The notes beneath the pieces were generated by a model. It was not told the origin of the DNA. It worked only from the letters and a program-made list of their open reading frames with translations, and did not search any database. The position numbers and the translations under genes are program-made. From Sphingobium jiangsuense (GTDB lineage Bacteria > Pseudomonadota > Alphaproteobacteria > Sphingomonadales > Sphingomonadaceae): 64,000 bases of DNA. Where the stretch lies: NCBI RefSeq assembly GCF_014196495.1, contig NZ_JACIDT010000014.1, positions 1 through 64,000 of the forward strand, read 5' to 3'. Shown here piece after piece: positions 52,118-59,232 of this stretch (position 1 is its first letter; each line of letters opens with the position of its first letter).

Positions 52118-52648
52118 ATGAAGTTTTTTCGAAAGAAGCGCCGGGGCGGCATGGTCCGCCGTTCCGCCGAACACGGCTTCACGTCTTTAAGGCGCTCCGC
52201 CGAACACGGCTTCACGTCTTTGCGGCGTTCCGCCGAACACGGCTTCACGCTGGTCGAGCTGATGGTGGTGATCGTCATCATCGGCCTGCTGGCGACCATT
52301 GTGGCGATCAACGTGATCCCGGCGACCGACACCGCCCGCGTTGAAAAGGCGAAGGCCGATATCGCGGTGATCGAGCAGGCGCTGGAGCAATATCGCCTCG
52401 ACAATCTGGGCTATCCCACCCAGACACAGGGCCTCGCCGCGCTGCTCTCGGCGCCCGCGGGCCTCGCCCAGCCGGAGCGCTATCGCCGCGGCGGCTATAT
52501 CAGGAAGCTGCCGGACGATCCGTGGGGCCGCGCCTATCAGTACAGGGTGCCGGGCGAGAAGGGCGCGTTCGACATCATTTCGCTGGGCGCCGACGGCCAG
52601 CCGGGCGGGACGGAGGACAATGCGGATATTCGCTCCAGCGCCCTTTGA
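52118..52648 (+). CDS. gspG: Major pseudopilin GspG with triplicated leader motif
   Basis: Main subunit of the type II pseudopilus. The core (FTLVELMVVIVIIGLLATIVA, with E5) is a standard prepilin helix, and the C-terminal half has the GspG calcium-loop sequence (LPDDPWGRAYQYRVPGEKGA, then FDIISLGADG). The leader is abnormal: after MKFFRKKRRGGMV come three 11-residue units (RRSAEHGFTSL, RRSAEHGFTSL, RRSAEHGFTLV), so 42 residues precede the expected G-F cleavage point, against the usual 6-10. AGGAGG precedes the ATG at 52118. Total 176 aa, longer than the usual 140-150 by the size of the repeats. Confidence 0.95.
   Translation: MKFFRKKRRGGMVRRSAEHGFTSLRRSAEHGFTSLRRSAEHGFTLVELMVVIVIIGLLATIVAINVIPATDTARVEKAKADIAVIEQALEQYRLDNLGYPTQTQGLAALLSAPAGLAQPERYRRGGYIRKLPDDPWGRAYQYRVPGEKGAFDIISLGADGQPGGTEDNADIRSSAL
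52157..52255 (+). repeat. 33-bp tandem repeat array in gspG (3 units)
   Basis: Units at 52157-52189, 52190-52222 and 52223-52255. Each encodes RRSAEHGFT followed by SL or, in the last, LV. The first two differ only at a few bases. The unit contains codons unusual for the region (TCT TTA). The last unit merges with the true prepilin cleavage site. Confidence 0.95.
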
Positions 52649-53255
52649 CGCGAAGGTCGGAGGCGGGCGTTCCGCCCAACAGGGCTTCAGGTTTTTGGGA
52701 CGTTCCGCCCAAGAAGGCTTCACGTCTTTGCGGCGTTCCGCCGAACACGGCTTCACGTCTTTGGGACGTTCCGCCGAACACGGCTTCACGTCTTTAGGAC
52801 GTTCCGCCGAGCACGGCTTCACGTTGGTCGAACTGATGGTGGTGATCGCGATCATGGGATTTGCGTCGGCGGCGGTAATGCTGGCCGTGCCCGATCCGCG
52901 CGGGCGGCTGGTCGATGATGCGGACCGGTTCGCGGCGCGGCTCGCGGCGGCGCGCGACCAGGCGGTGATCGCGGCGCGGCCCGCCGCCATCTGGGTGTCG
53001 CCCGGTGCCTATGGCTTCGAAACCCGCGATAGGGACCGGTGGAGCGAGCCCGCCGATGCGCCTTTTCCCGTCACCCACTGGCGCGCGGGGACGCGGGCGC
53101 TGGTGGGGCAGGATGGAAAGACTGGCGGCCGCCTGATGCTGAGCTTCGACAGCACCGGACTTCCCGCGCAGCCCGCGCGCATCACGCTGATGCGCGACGA
53201 GGAGAGCGTCGCGGTCACGCTCGACGGCGCGGGCAGGGTGCGGGTCGGTGGGTGA
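52620..53255 (+). CDS. gspH: Minor pseudopilin GspH with five-fold repeated leader
   Basis: Minor pseudopilin of the tip complex (211 aa). The prepilin helix FTLVELMVVIAIMGFASAAV and the GspH globular domain (DADRFAARLAAARDQAVIAARP onward) are normal. Ahead of them are 15 residues and then five 11-residue units (GRSAQQGFRFL, GRSAQEGFTSL, RRSAEHGFTSL, GRSAEHGFTSL, GRSAEHGFTLV), giving a leader of about 66 residues. It overlaps the end of gspG by 29 bp; a later start inside the repeats has no ribosome-binding site. It overlaps gspI by 8 bp. Confidence 0.92.
   Translation: MRIFAPAPFDAKVGGGRSAQQGFRFLGRSAQEGFTSLRRSAEHGFTSLGRSAEHGFTSLGRSAEHGFTLVELMVVIAIMGFASAAVMLAVPDPRGRLVDDADRFAARLAAARDQAVIAARPAAIWVSPGAYGFETRDRDRWSEPADAPFPVTHWRAGTRALVGQDGKTGGRLMLSFDSTGLPAQPARITLMRDEESVAVTLDGAGRVRVGG
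52665..52829 (+). repeat. 33-bp tandem repeat array in gspH (5 units)
   Basis: Units begin at 52665, 52698, 52731, 52764 and 52797. The first two encode the QQ/QE version and the last three the EH version. Units 3 and 4 match gspG units almost base for base, including third codon positions. Confidence 0.95.
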
Positions 53256-53628
53256 ACGCGGCCGCCTCGACAGCACCGAAGGGTTCACCCTGCTGGAGAT
53301 GCTGGTCGCGCTGGCGGTGTTCAGCCTCGCCGCGCTGGCGCTGATCCGCTTGCAGGCGGTCGCGGTGCGCGCCACCGCCGATCTCGACCAGCGGCAGATG
53401 GCGCGCATCGTCGCCCGCAACCAGATGGTCGACCTGCTGACTTCCCCCGACATGCTGGCGATCGGGGAGGAGCAGGGCGAGGCTGAAAATGGCGGGCGCC
53501 AATGGCATTGGGAACGCAAGGTCGCCAGGACCGGCGAGGAAGGCGTCGTCCGCATCGACCTGCGCGTGACCGGCGCGGCGGATGCGTCGCCCGTGGTGCT
53601 GACCTTCCTGCGGGAGCAGCCGCGATGA
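53248..53628 (+). CDS. gspI: Minor pseudopilin GspI
   Basis: A 126-residue pseudopilin with a normal 12-residue leader (MGERGRLDSTEG) and the helix FTLLEMLVALAVFSLAALALI. It carries no repeats, in contrast with its neighbours gspG, gspH and gspJ. GTG start within the end of gspH; its stop overlaps the gspJ ATG (ATGA). Confidence 0.92.
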   Translation: MGERGRLDSTEGFTLLEMLVALAVFSLAALALIRLQAVAVRATADLDQRQMARIVARNQMVDLLTSPDMLAIGEEQGEAENGGRQWHWERKVARTGEEGVVRIDLRVTGAADASPVVLTFLREQPR

Positions 53629-54395
53629 GCCGCCCCGCCCAACAGGGCTTCGAGCCTTTGGAGCGTTCCGCCCAACAGGGCTTCGAGTCTTTGAGGCGTT
53701 CCGCCCAACAGGGCTTCACTTGTTCGGAGCGTTCCGCCCAACAGGGCTTCACTTGTTCGGGGCGTTCCGCCCAACAGGGCTTCACGCTGATCGAACTGCT
53801 GGTCGCGCTGTCGATCTTCGCGATGCTGGCGGCGGCGGGGGTGCTGCTGCTCGGCAATGCGGTGTCGGCTCAAGGCGCGGTGAAGCGGCATCTCGACGGG
53901 CAGGGCGACATGACGCGGGTGGTCGCGCTGATCGATCAGGACATGGCGCAGGCGCTGCCGCGCATCAGCCGCACCGAAAGCGGGCTTCTCGCGCCCGCCT
54001 TCTTCTCGCGTCCGCCTTCCGACGAAGCGCCGTTCCTGCATTTCGTGCGCGGCGGCTGGAGCAACCCGGACGACGCGCCGCGCGCGTCTGTGCAGAAAGT
54101 CGAATATTGGCTGCGTGGCGGCAGGCTGGAGCGGCGCGGTTATCCGATGGTCGACGGCGCGGTCGGGGACGAACCCGCGTTGCTGCTGGACGATGTGCGT
54201 GCGCTGTCCGTCGCCTTTCGCGAGCCGGGCGGCGAATGGATCGACCTCTGGCAGCGGGACAGGCCGCTCGCGATGCCGGTGGCGATGCGCATGGTCGTCA
54301 CCCGCGCGGGCCAGCCGCCGCTGACCCTGCTGTTCCGCATCGGCGGCGGGCGGGAAGAGGCGTATAACGGGCAGAAGGAGGCAGGCGATGAATGA
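53625..54395 (+). CDS. gspJ: Minor pseudopilin GspJ with five-fold repeated leader
   Basis: A 256-residue minor pseudopilin. The helix FTLIELLVALSIFAMLAAAG and the GspJ body (GDMTRVVALIDQDMAQALPRI onward) are standard. The leader consists almost wholly of five 11-residue units (SRPAQQGFEPL, ERSAQQGFESL, RRSAQQGFTCS, ERSAQQGFTCS, GRSAQQGFTLI), about 52 residues before the expected cleavage. The start overlaps the gspI stop, so this long leader is the only credible start; gspK overlaps its end by 8 bp. Confidence 0.93.
   Translation: MSRPAQQGFEPLERSAQQGFESLRRSAQQGFTCSERSAQQGFTCSGRSAQQGFTLIELLVALSIFAMLAAAGVLLLGNAVSAQGAVKRHLDGQGDMTRVVALIDQDMAQALPRISRTESGLLAPAFFSRPPSDEAPFLHFVRGGWSNPDDAPRASVQKVEYWLRGGRLERRGYPMVDGAVGDEPALLLDDVRALSVAFREPGGEWIDLWQRDRPLAMPVAMRMVVTRAGQPPLTLLFRIGGGREEAYNGQKEAGDE
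53628..53792 (+). repeat. 33-bp tandem repeat array in gspJ (5 units)
   Basis: Units begin at 53628, 53661, 53694, 53727 and 53760, all with the QQ version (GCCCAACAGGGCTTC core). The middle units end ACT TGT TCG, codons rare in the surrounding genes. Confidence 0.95.
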
Positions 54396-55389
54396 CCGCG
54401 CTTCCCGGCCTCTTCCCGATCGCGAGCGGGGCGCGGCGCTGCTCACCATATTGCTGCTGGTCGCGGTGATGGCGGTGGTGTCGGCGGCGGTGCTGGAGCG
54501 GCTGACGCTCGCCACCCGCCTTTCGGCCAACAGCGCGGTGCTGGAGCAGGCGCACGCCTATGCCGACAGCGCCGCCTTGCTGGTCGGACGCCGTCTCGAT
54601 GCGCTGATCGAGAAGGAGCCGGGCAAGCTGACACTGGCGGGCGGATGGCTGGGGCAGCCCCGGCCGGTCGCCGTGCCGGGCGGCAGCGTCGCAGTGACGA
54701 TCCATGACGGCGGCAACTGCTTCAACCTCAACAGCCTGGTGGCGGGCAAGGACGATGCCGACCTGCGGCAGCGCCCGCTCGCCGTCGCCCAGTTCACCGC
54801 GCTGATGGAATTGCTCGGCGTGCGCCCGGCGCAGGCCCGGCTGGTGGCGCTGGCCGCCGCCGACTGGATCGACAGCGACAGCGTGCCGGTGCAGGGCGGG
54901 GCGGAGGATGAAAGCTATCTGGCGGGCGACCGGCCCTATCGCGCCGCCAACCGGATGATGGCGGACGCCAGCGAGCTTCGCGCGGTGGCGGGCGTCACGC
55001 CGGACCTCTACAACCTGCTGCGCCCGTGGATATGCGCGCTGCCGGCGGCCGACCTCTCTGCCCTCAACGTGAACACGCTGATGCCGCAACAGGCGCCGCT
55101 GCTCGCTATGCTGGCGCCGGGCAAGCTGACGCTCGACATGGCGCGGGCGATGATCGCGCAGCGGCCGGGCGGCGGCTATGACAGCACCGTCGCCTTCTGG
55201 GCCTTGCCCGCCGCACGCGGGGTGGTGCCGCTGGCGGAGGCGGCGCAGCAGGCCCAACTGATGACGCGGTGGTTCAAGGCGGAACTGGAAGTGGATATGG
55301 GGGGCACGGCGCTGCGCCAATGGGCGCTCTATGATGCGCGGTCCGCGCCGGTGCGGCTGGTGCGCATGACATGGGGAGACGAAGGGTGA
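54388..55389 (+). CDS. gspK: Pseudopilin tip protein GspK
   Basis: Large minor pseudopilin capping the pseudopilus, 333 aa. The short leader MNDRASRPLPDRERG is followed by AALLTILLLVAVMAVVSAAV, which lacks Glu5 as expected for GspK. The body contains the helical domain region with LNVNTLMPQQAPLLAML. No repeats. It overlaps gspJ and gspL. Confidence 0.92.
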   Translation: MNDRASRPLPDRERGAALLTILLLVAVMAVVSAAVLERLTLATRLSANSAVLEQAHAYADSAALLVGRRLDALIEKEPGKLTLAGGWLGQPRPVAVPGGSVAVTIHDGGNCFNLNSLVAGKDDADLRQRPLAVAQFTALMELLGVRPAQARLVALAAADWIDSDSVPVQGGAEDESYLAGDRPYRAANRMMADASELRAVAGVTPDLYNLLRPWICALPAADLSALNVNTLMPQQAPLLAMLAPGKLTLDMARAMIAQRPGGGYDSTVAFWALPAARGVVPLAEAAQQAQLMTRWFKAELEVDMGGTALRQWALYDARSAPVRLVRMTWGDEG

Positions 55390-56519
55390 AGGGTGCCGAA
55401 GGACTGATCGTCCTGCTGTCCCCCGACAATGCGGGCGATCCGCGCTGGTGGCGGGTTGCCGAAGGGCGCATCGGATCGCGGACGCAAGGGGCCGTCCCGG
55501 CGGGAACGGACGGCGGCGGGCCGGTGATGCTGGTGCTGCCGCCCGATGTCGCGGTGCTGCGCCGGGTCGAGCTGGATCCGGCGATGCCGCCCGCCCAGGC
55601 GCGCGCGGTCGCCATCCGCAAGGCGCTGGAGGCCGGGATAACAGACCCGGCGGAGATGCATGCGGCGGCGCTGGAGCCGGTGGAAGGCGGCGCGCCGGGG
55701 GTCTGGCATATCGCGGTCATCGCGCGCGCCGATCTGGCGCATTGCCTCGGCTGGGCGGGCGATCGGGGGCTGGATCCCGACATCGTGCTGCCGCTGGGGG
55801 CGATCCTGCCGGAGCCGGAGGAAGGCCCGGAGCAAGGTCCGGAGGAAAGCTATGTCCGCGCGGACCTGGCGGGCATCGCCGTAGCGCGCGGGCGCAAGGG
55901 CGCGGGCCATGCCGATGCCCCGTGGATGCAGGCGCTGCTGAGCGGCGTGCCGGTGGAGACGCTGCCGCCCGAAGAGGCCGAGGCCGCGCTGGTCGCGGCG
56001 CTGGCGCGGCCGCCGGTCAACCTGCGCTCCGGCCCGTTCGCGCGGAGGCGGCGCAGCGGTGCGGATGCTGCCTGGCTGCGGCGGATGGCGCTGCTGGCCG
56101 GGCTGCTCCTGCTCGTCTCGCTTTCCATCACCGTCGCGCTGATCGCCCGCAATGCGTGGAGCACATCGCGCCTCGACGCCCGCACGGTCGCCCTTGCGCG
56201 GCCCTTCGCGCCCGCCGCCGGGGATGCGGCAAGCGCGGCGGCGGAGATCGACCGGCTGGTGGCGGAAAGGGGTGGCGTTCACGCCTTCACCGGGCCGCTT
56301 GCCGGATTGATGCAGGCGATGCGCCCCGTTCCGGGCGTCAGCCTCGCCACGCTCAGCCTGAACGAGGACGGGCTGCTGCATGCGACGCTCGCCTCGGCGC
56401 GGGCCGAGGATATCAACAGGGTGCTGCTCGCGGTTCAGGGGGCCGGTTTCCGGATCACGGCGACCTCCTCGACCGATCCGGGCGGCCGGGTAATCGCGGA
56501 AATCACGGTGCAGCCATGA
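55386..56519 (+). CDS. gspL: Type II secretion protein GspL
   Basis: Platform protein connecting the ATPase to the membrane, 377 aa. The actin-like cytoplasmic domain is at about 1-215, a membrane helix at about 232-254 (MALLAGLLLLVSLSITVALIA) and a ferredoxin-like periplasmic domain at the end. GTG start overlapping the gspK stop (GTGA), and ATGA overlap with gspM. Sequence conservation in this family is low; position in the operon supports the call. Confidence 0.87.
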   Translation: MKGAEGLIVLLSPDNAGDPRWWRVAEGRIGSRTQGAVPAGTDGGGPVMLVLPPDVAVLRRVELDPAMPPAQARAVAIRKALEAGITDPAEMHAAALEPVEGGAPGVWHIAVIARADLAHCLGWAGDRGLDPDIVLPLGAILPEPEEGPEQGPEESYVRADLAGIAVARGRKGAGHADAPWMQALLSGVPVETLPPEEAEAALVAALARPPVNLRSGPFARRRRSGADAAWLRRMALLAGLLLLVSLSITVALIARNAWSTSRLDARTVALARPFAPAAGDAASAAAEIDRLVAERGGVHAFTGPLAGLMQAMRPVPGVSLATLSLNEDGLLHATLASARAEDINRVLLAVQGAGFRITATSSTDPGGRVIAEITVQP

Positions 56520-57007
56520 CGGAAAACCTCAACCATTGGTGGAACGGCCGCGCGCCGAGGGAGCGACTGCTGCTGGCGATCATGCTGGCGCTGCTCGCGG
56601 CGGTGGCGGGCTGGCTGGGCGTGCTGCGTCCGCTCGAAAGCGGCCTGCGCGGCGCGATGCGCGCCAATGCCGAAGCGGCGGAACGCCATGCCGACGTGGC
56701 GCGCAAGGTCGACTGGTTGAAGGGCGGGCAGGACAGTGCCGCGCGCGCGCCGTCCTCGCTGCCGGTCGACCAGATCGTCGGGCAGAGCGCGGGCGAGGCG
56801 GGTTTCACGCTCGACCGGGTGCAAGCGCAGGGGCGCGACCGCGTGGATATCACCATCGCGACCGCGCGCCCGACCGCGCTGCTCGGCTGGATCGCCGCGC
56901 TGGAGGGGCAGGGGATCGCGGTCGACAAGGCGTTGATATCGCCTTCCGGCGCCACCGGGACGGTCAGCGCCCAGCTGGGCTTCCGCCGCGCGGGGAAGGG
57001 GACATGA
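56516..57007 (+). CDS. gspM: Type II secretion protein GspM
   Basis: A 163-residue single-span inner membrane protein: helix at about residues 18-38 (LLLAIMLALLAAVAGWLGVL) preceded by the typical WWNGRAPRER, then a coiled-coil stretch and a ferredoxin-like domain. It pairs with GspL. ATG overlaps the gspL stop, and its own stop overlaps the gspN ATG. Confidence 0.87.
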   Translation: MTENLNHWWNGRAPRERLLLAIMLALLAAVAGWLGVLRPLESGLRGAMRANAEAAERHADVARKVDWLKGGQDSAARAPSSLPVDQIVGQSAGEAGFTLDRVQAQGRDRVDITIATARPTALLGWIAALEGQGIAVDKALISPSGATGTVSAQLGFRRAGKGT

Positions 57008-57726
57008 TCCGCGTCCTGTCCCTTTCCCGCCGTGCCGTCCTCCTGCTGGGGGTGGCATGTTTGCTGGCGCTGGCCGCCTTTTTTCCGTTGCGGATCGCGC
57101 TCGATCTTGCGGGGCTGGGCGCCCATGGCGTCACCGCGCGGCAGGTGCGGGGCAGCATCTGGCAGGGCGGCATCGACGGGCTGATGCTGGGTCCGGTCGG
57201 GCTGGGCGACGTCAGGGCCGCCGTCGCGCCGGGGCCGCTGCTGCTCGGCCGTATCCGCCTGGACCTGTCGCGCGAGGGGGAAGGGGACGCGCTGCGCGGG
57301 GCGTGGGTCAGCGGCTTCAACCACAAGGGCATAGCCGATGTGACGGGCAGCATGGCGGCGGGCGGCCTTTTCCCCGCGCTGCCGGTCAGCCTGCTCGAAT
57401 GGCAGGACGTGACGGTGGAGTTCGCGGGCGATGCCTGCGCCCGCGCCGAGGGGCGGTTGCGCGTGCGGTTGAACGGCCCCTATGCGGGCCTCACCCTGTC
57501 GCAGGGGCTGGAAGGCCCGGCGACCTGCGACGGCGCGGCCGTCCTCTTTCCGCTCGTCAGCCAGACGGGGATGGAGCGTCTGTCGCTGCGTATCGATCGC
57601 GACGGGCGCTACAGCGCGAGGATCGCGGTGAAGCGCGCGAAGGATGGCGACGGCGCCGCTCTCGCCGCCGCCGGGCTGCGCGCGCAGGGCGAGGATTATG
57701 TGCTCTCGCTGGAAGGGCGGATGTGA
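57004..57726 (+). CDS. gspN: Type II secretion protein GspN
   Basis: A 240-residue protein with an N-terminal signal anchor (RRAVLLLGVACLLALAAFFPL) and a beta-rich periplasmic body (VRGSIWQGGIDGLMLGPVGLG) like GspN. GspN is present in only some type II systems and its role is unclear. It overlaps gspM and gspO by 4 bp each. Confidence 0.83.
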   Translation: MIRVLSLSRRAVLLLGVACLLALAAFFPLRIALDLAGLGAHGVTARQVRGSIWQGGIDGLMLGPVGLGDVRAAVAPGPLLLGRIRLDLSREGEGDALRGAWVSGFNHKGIADVTGSMAAGGLFPALPVSLLEWQDVTVEFAGDACARAEGRLRVRLNGPYAGLTLSQGLEGPATCDGAAVLFPLVSQTGMERLSLRIDRDGRYSARIAVKRAKDGDGAALAAAGLRAQGEDYVLSLEGRM

Positions 57727-58484
57727 CTGCCTTTTCCGCCATGGTGCTCGGCGGCGGCGTGCTGGGCCTTATCTTCGGCAGCTTCCTGGCCGCGCTGGTG
57801 ATGCGCTGGCCGGAGGGGCGGTCGGTCCTTTCGGGGCGATCGTGCTGCGATCATTGCGGGCGGACCCTGCACGCGGCCGATCTCGTCCCGGTGCTGAGCC
57901 ATCTCGCCAGCCGGGGGCGGTGCCGTGGCTGCGGCGGCCGGATCGATCCCGTGCATATGCGCATGGAACTGGGCTGCGCGGCGATCGGTGTCGGCGCGAT
58001 GCTGGCCGCGCCGGTGCCGCAGGCGCTGGGGTGGATGGTGCTGGGCTGGGGCCTCTTGGCGCTGGCGGTGCTGGACGCGCGCCATTATTGGCTGCCCGAT
58101 GCGCTGACCCTGCCGCTCGCCCTTCTGGGCTTCGCCGTCGCGCCGTGGATCACGGGTGTCGGGCTGAAGGAGGCGCTGGTCGGCGCGGCGCTGGGCTATG
58201 GCGTGCTGCTCGCCCTGTCGCTCGGTTACCGCGCGGCGCGCGGGCGCGACGGGCTGGGGCTGGGGGATGCGAAGCTGCTGGGCGCGCTGGGGGCATGGTT
58301 CGGCTGGCAGGCGCTGCCGTTCATCCTGCTCGCATCCTCGCTGCTGGCGCTGGCGTGGGTGCTGCTGCGCGCGCTGAGCGGCTACGCCATCGATCGCACG
58401 ACACGGATAGCGTTCGGCACCTTCCTGTGCATCGCGGCGATCCCGGCGGGGGTGGCGGCGCGCGGCCTGCTGGCATCCGGATAG
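57723..58484 (+). CDS. gspO: Prepilin peptidase GspO
   Basis: Membrane aspartate protease that removes prepilin leaders and usually N-methylates the new N-terminus (253 aa). The cytoplasmic loop has the zinc cysteines CDHC and CRGC. The catalytic aspartates are in AVLDARHYWLPD and in the GLGLGDAKLLG signature. About eight membrane helices. GTG start on the gspN stop. It is the enzyme that must handle the repeated leaders of GspG, GspH and GspJ. Confidence 0.94.
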   Translation: MTAFSAMVLGGGVLGLIFGSFLAALVMRWPEGRSVLSGRSCCDHCGRTLHAADLVPVLSHLASRGRCRGCGGRIDPVHMRMELGCAAIGVGAMLAAPVPQALGWMVLGWGLLALAVLDARHYWLPDALTLPLALLGFAVAPWITGVGLKEALVGAALGYGVLLALSLGYRAARGRDGLGLGDAKLLGALGAWFGWQALPFILLASSLLALAWVLLRALSGYAIDRTTRIAFGTFLCIAAIPAGVAARGLLASG

Positions 58485-59111
58485 CTACCCGCCCTGCTGC
58501 ATCTTAGCGATCAGCGCGCCGTCGATCTCCTGTGCGCGCCGGTAGGCCGGGCGCTCTCGCAGGGGCAGGACATAATCGGCGAAGGCGGCGCGGTCCGGCA
58601 TGGTGCCGAAGCGCAGGCCCCAGTCGATCTGCGCGCCGACATAGACGTCGGCGGCGGAGAAGCGATCGCCCGCGATGAAGCTCTTGCCCGCGACCGCCTG
58701 TTCCAGCGCGTTCATCACATCCTCGTAGCTGCCAAAGCCGACCGTCCTGCGCTGCTTCTCGTCCGGGGTCCAGTGAAAGGCGTGGCTGGTGACGGCCTGT
58801 TCCACCGGCCCGGCGGCGAAGAACAGCCAGCGATAATAGTCCGCGCGGGCGGAGGGTGGCGGGACCAGCCGCTTCTCCGGAAAGGCATCGGCGAGATAGG
58901 TGCAGATCGCCGCGCCCTCCGTCACCACCTGCCCGCGATGGACGATGGCGGGCACCTTGCCCATCGGATTGACGGCGAGATAGTCCGGCGCCTTCATCGT
59001 CGTGCCGTAATCGAGCAGGCGTTCCTCATAAGGCTCGCCCAGCTCCTCCAGCATCCACCGGACGATCTGTCCGCGCGACATGGGATTGGTGTAGAATATC
59101 AGCTCGCTCAT
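58485..59111 (-). CDS. Glutathione S-transferase
   Basis: A 208-residue cytosolic GST. The N-terminal thioredoxin-like domain (residues 1-80, SELIFYTNPMSRGQIVRWMLEE) contains NPMGKVPAIVHRGQVVTEGAAICTYLAD, with the cis-proline and the Glu-Gly-Ala glutathione contact. The helical domain follows from about 90. The ATG at 59111 has AGGAGG at good spacing. Its stop abuts the gspO stop. The substrate is unknown. Confidence 0.92.
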   Translation of the reverse strand: MSELIFYTNPMSRGQIVRWMLEELGEPYEERLLDYGTTMKAPDYLAVNPMGKVPAIVHRGQVVTEGAAICTYLADAFPEKRLVPPPSARADYYRWLFFAAGPVEQAVTSHAFHWTPDEKQRRTVGFGSYEDVMNALEQAVAGKSFIAGDRFSAADVYVGAQIDWGLRFGTMPDRAAFADYVLPLRERPAYRRAQEIDGALIAKMQQGG

Positions 59112-59182
59112 CTGCATCCTCCTGTCGTTCTTCTCTTGCGGGGACGTTGGGTTCCCACGCACCCGGCCCGGCTATCAACGAA

Positions 59183-59209
59183 AACGGGCGGAGAATGACC
59201 CCGCCCGTT
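59183..59209 (-). terminator. Rho-independent terminator of clpA
   Basis: AACGGGCGG and CCGCCCGTT form a 9-bp stem. On the minus strand the stem is followed by T residues. It lies 24 bp beyond the clpA stop. Confidence 0.75.
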
Positions 59210-59232
59210 CCGTTTCCTCAACCCCGCGCCGA

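Noticed and set aside
52157..53792. CRISPR array
   Set aside because: The 33-bp units are directly tandem with no spacers and lie in frame within pseudopilin genes.
52187..54530. Minus-strand frames with FGGT/LGGT repeats through the gsp repeats
   Set aside because: The 33-bp units are open on both strands, so the antisense frames appear repetitive; the plus strand has the conserved pseudopilins.
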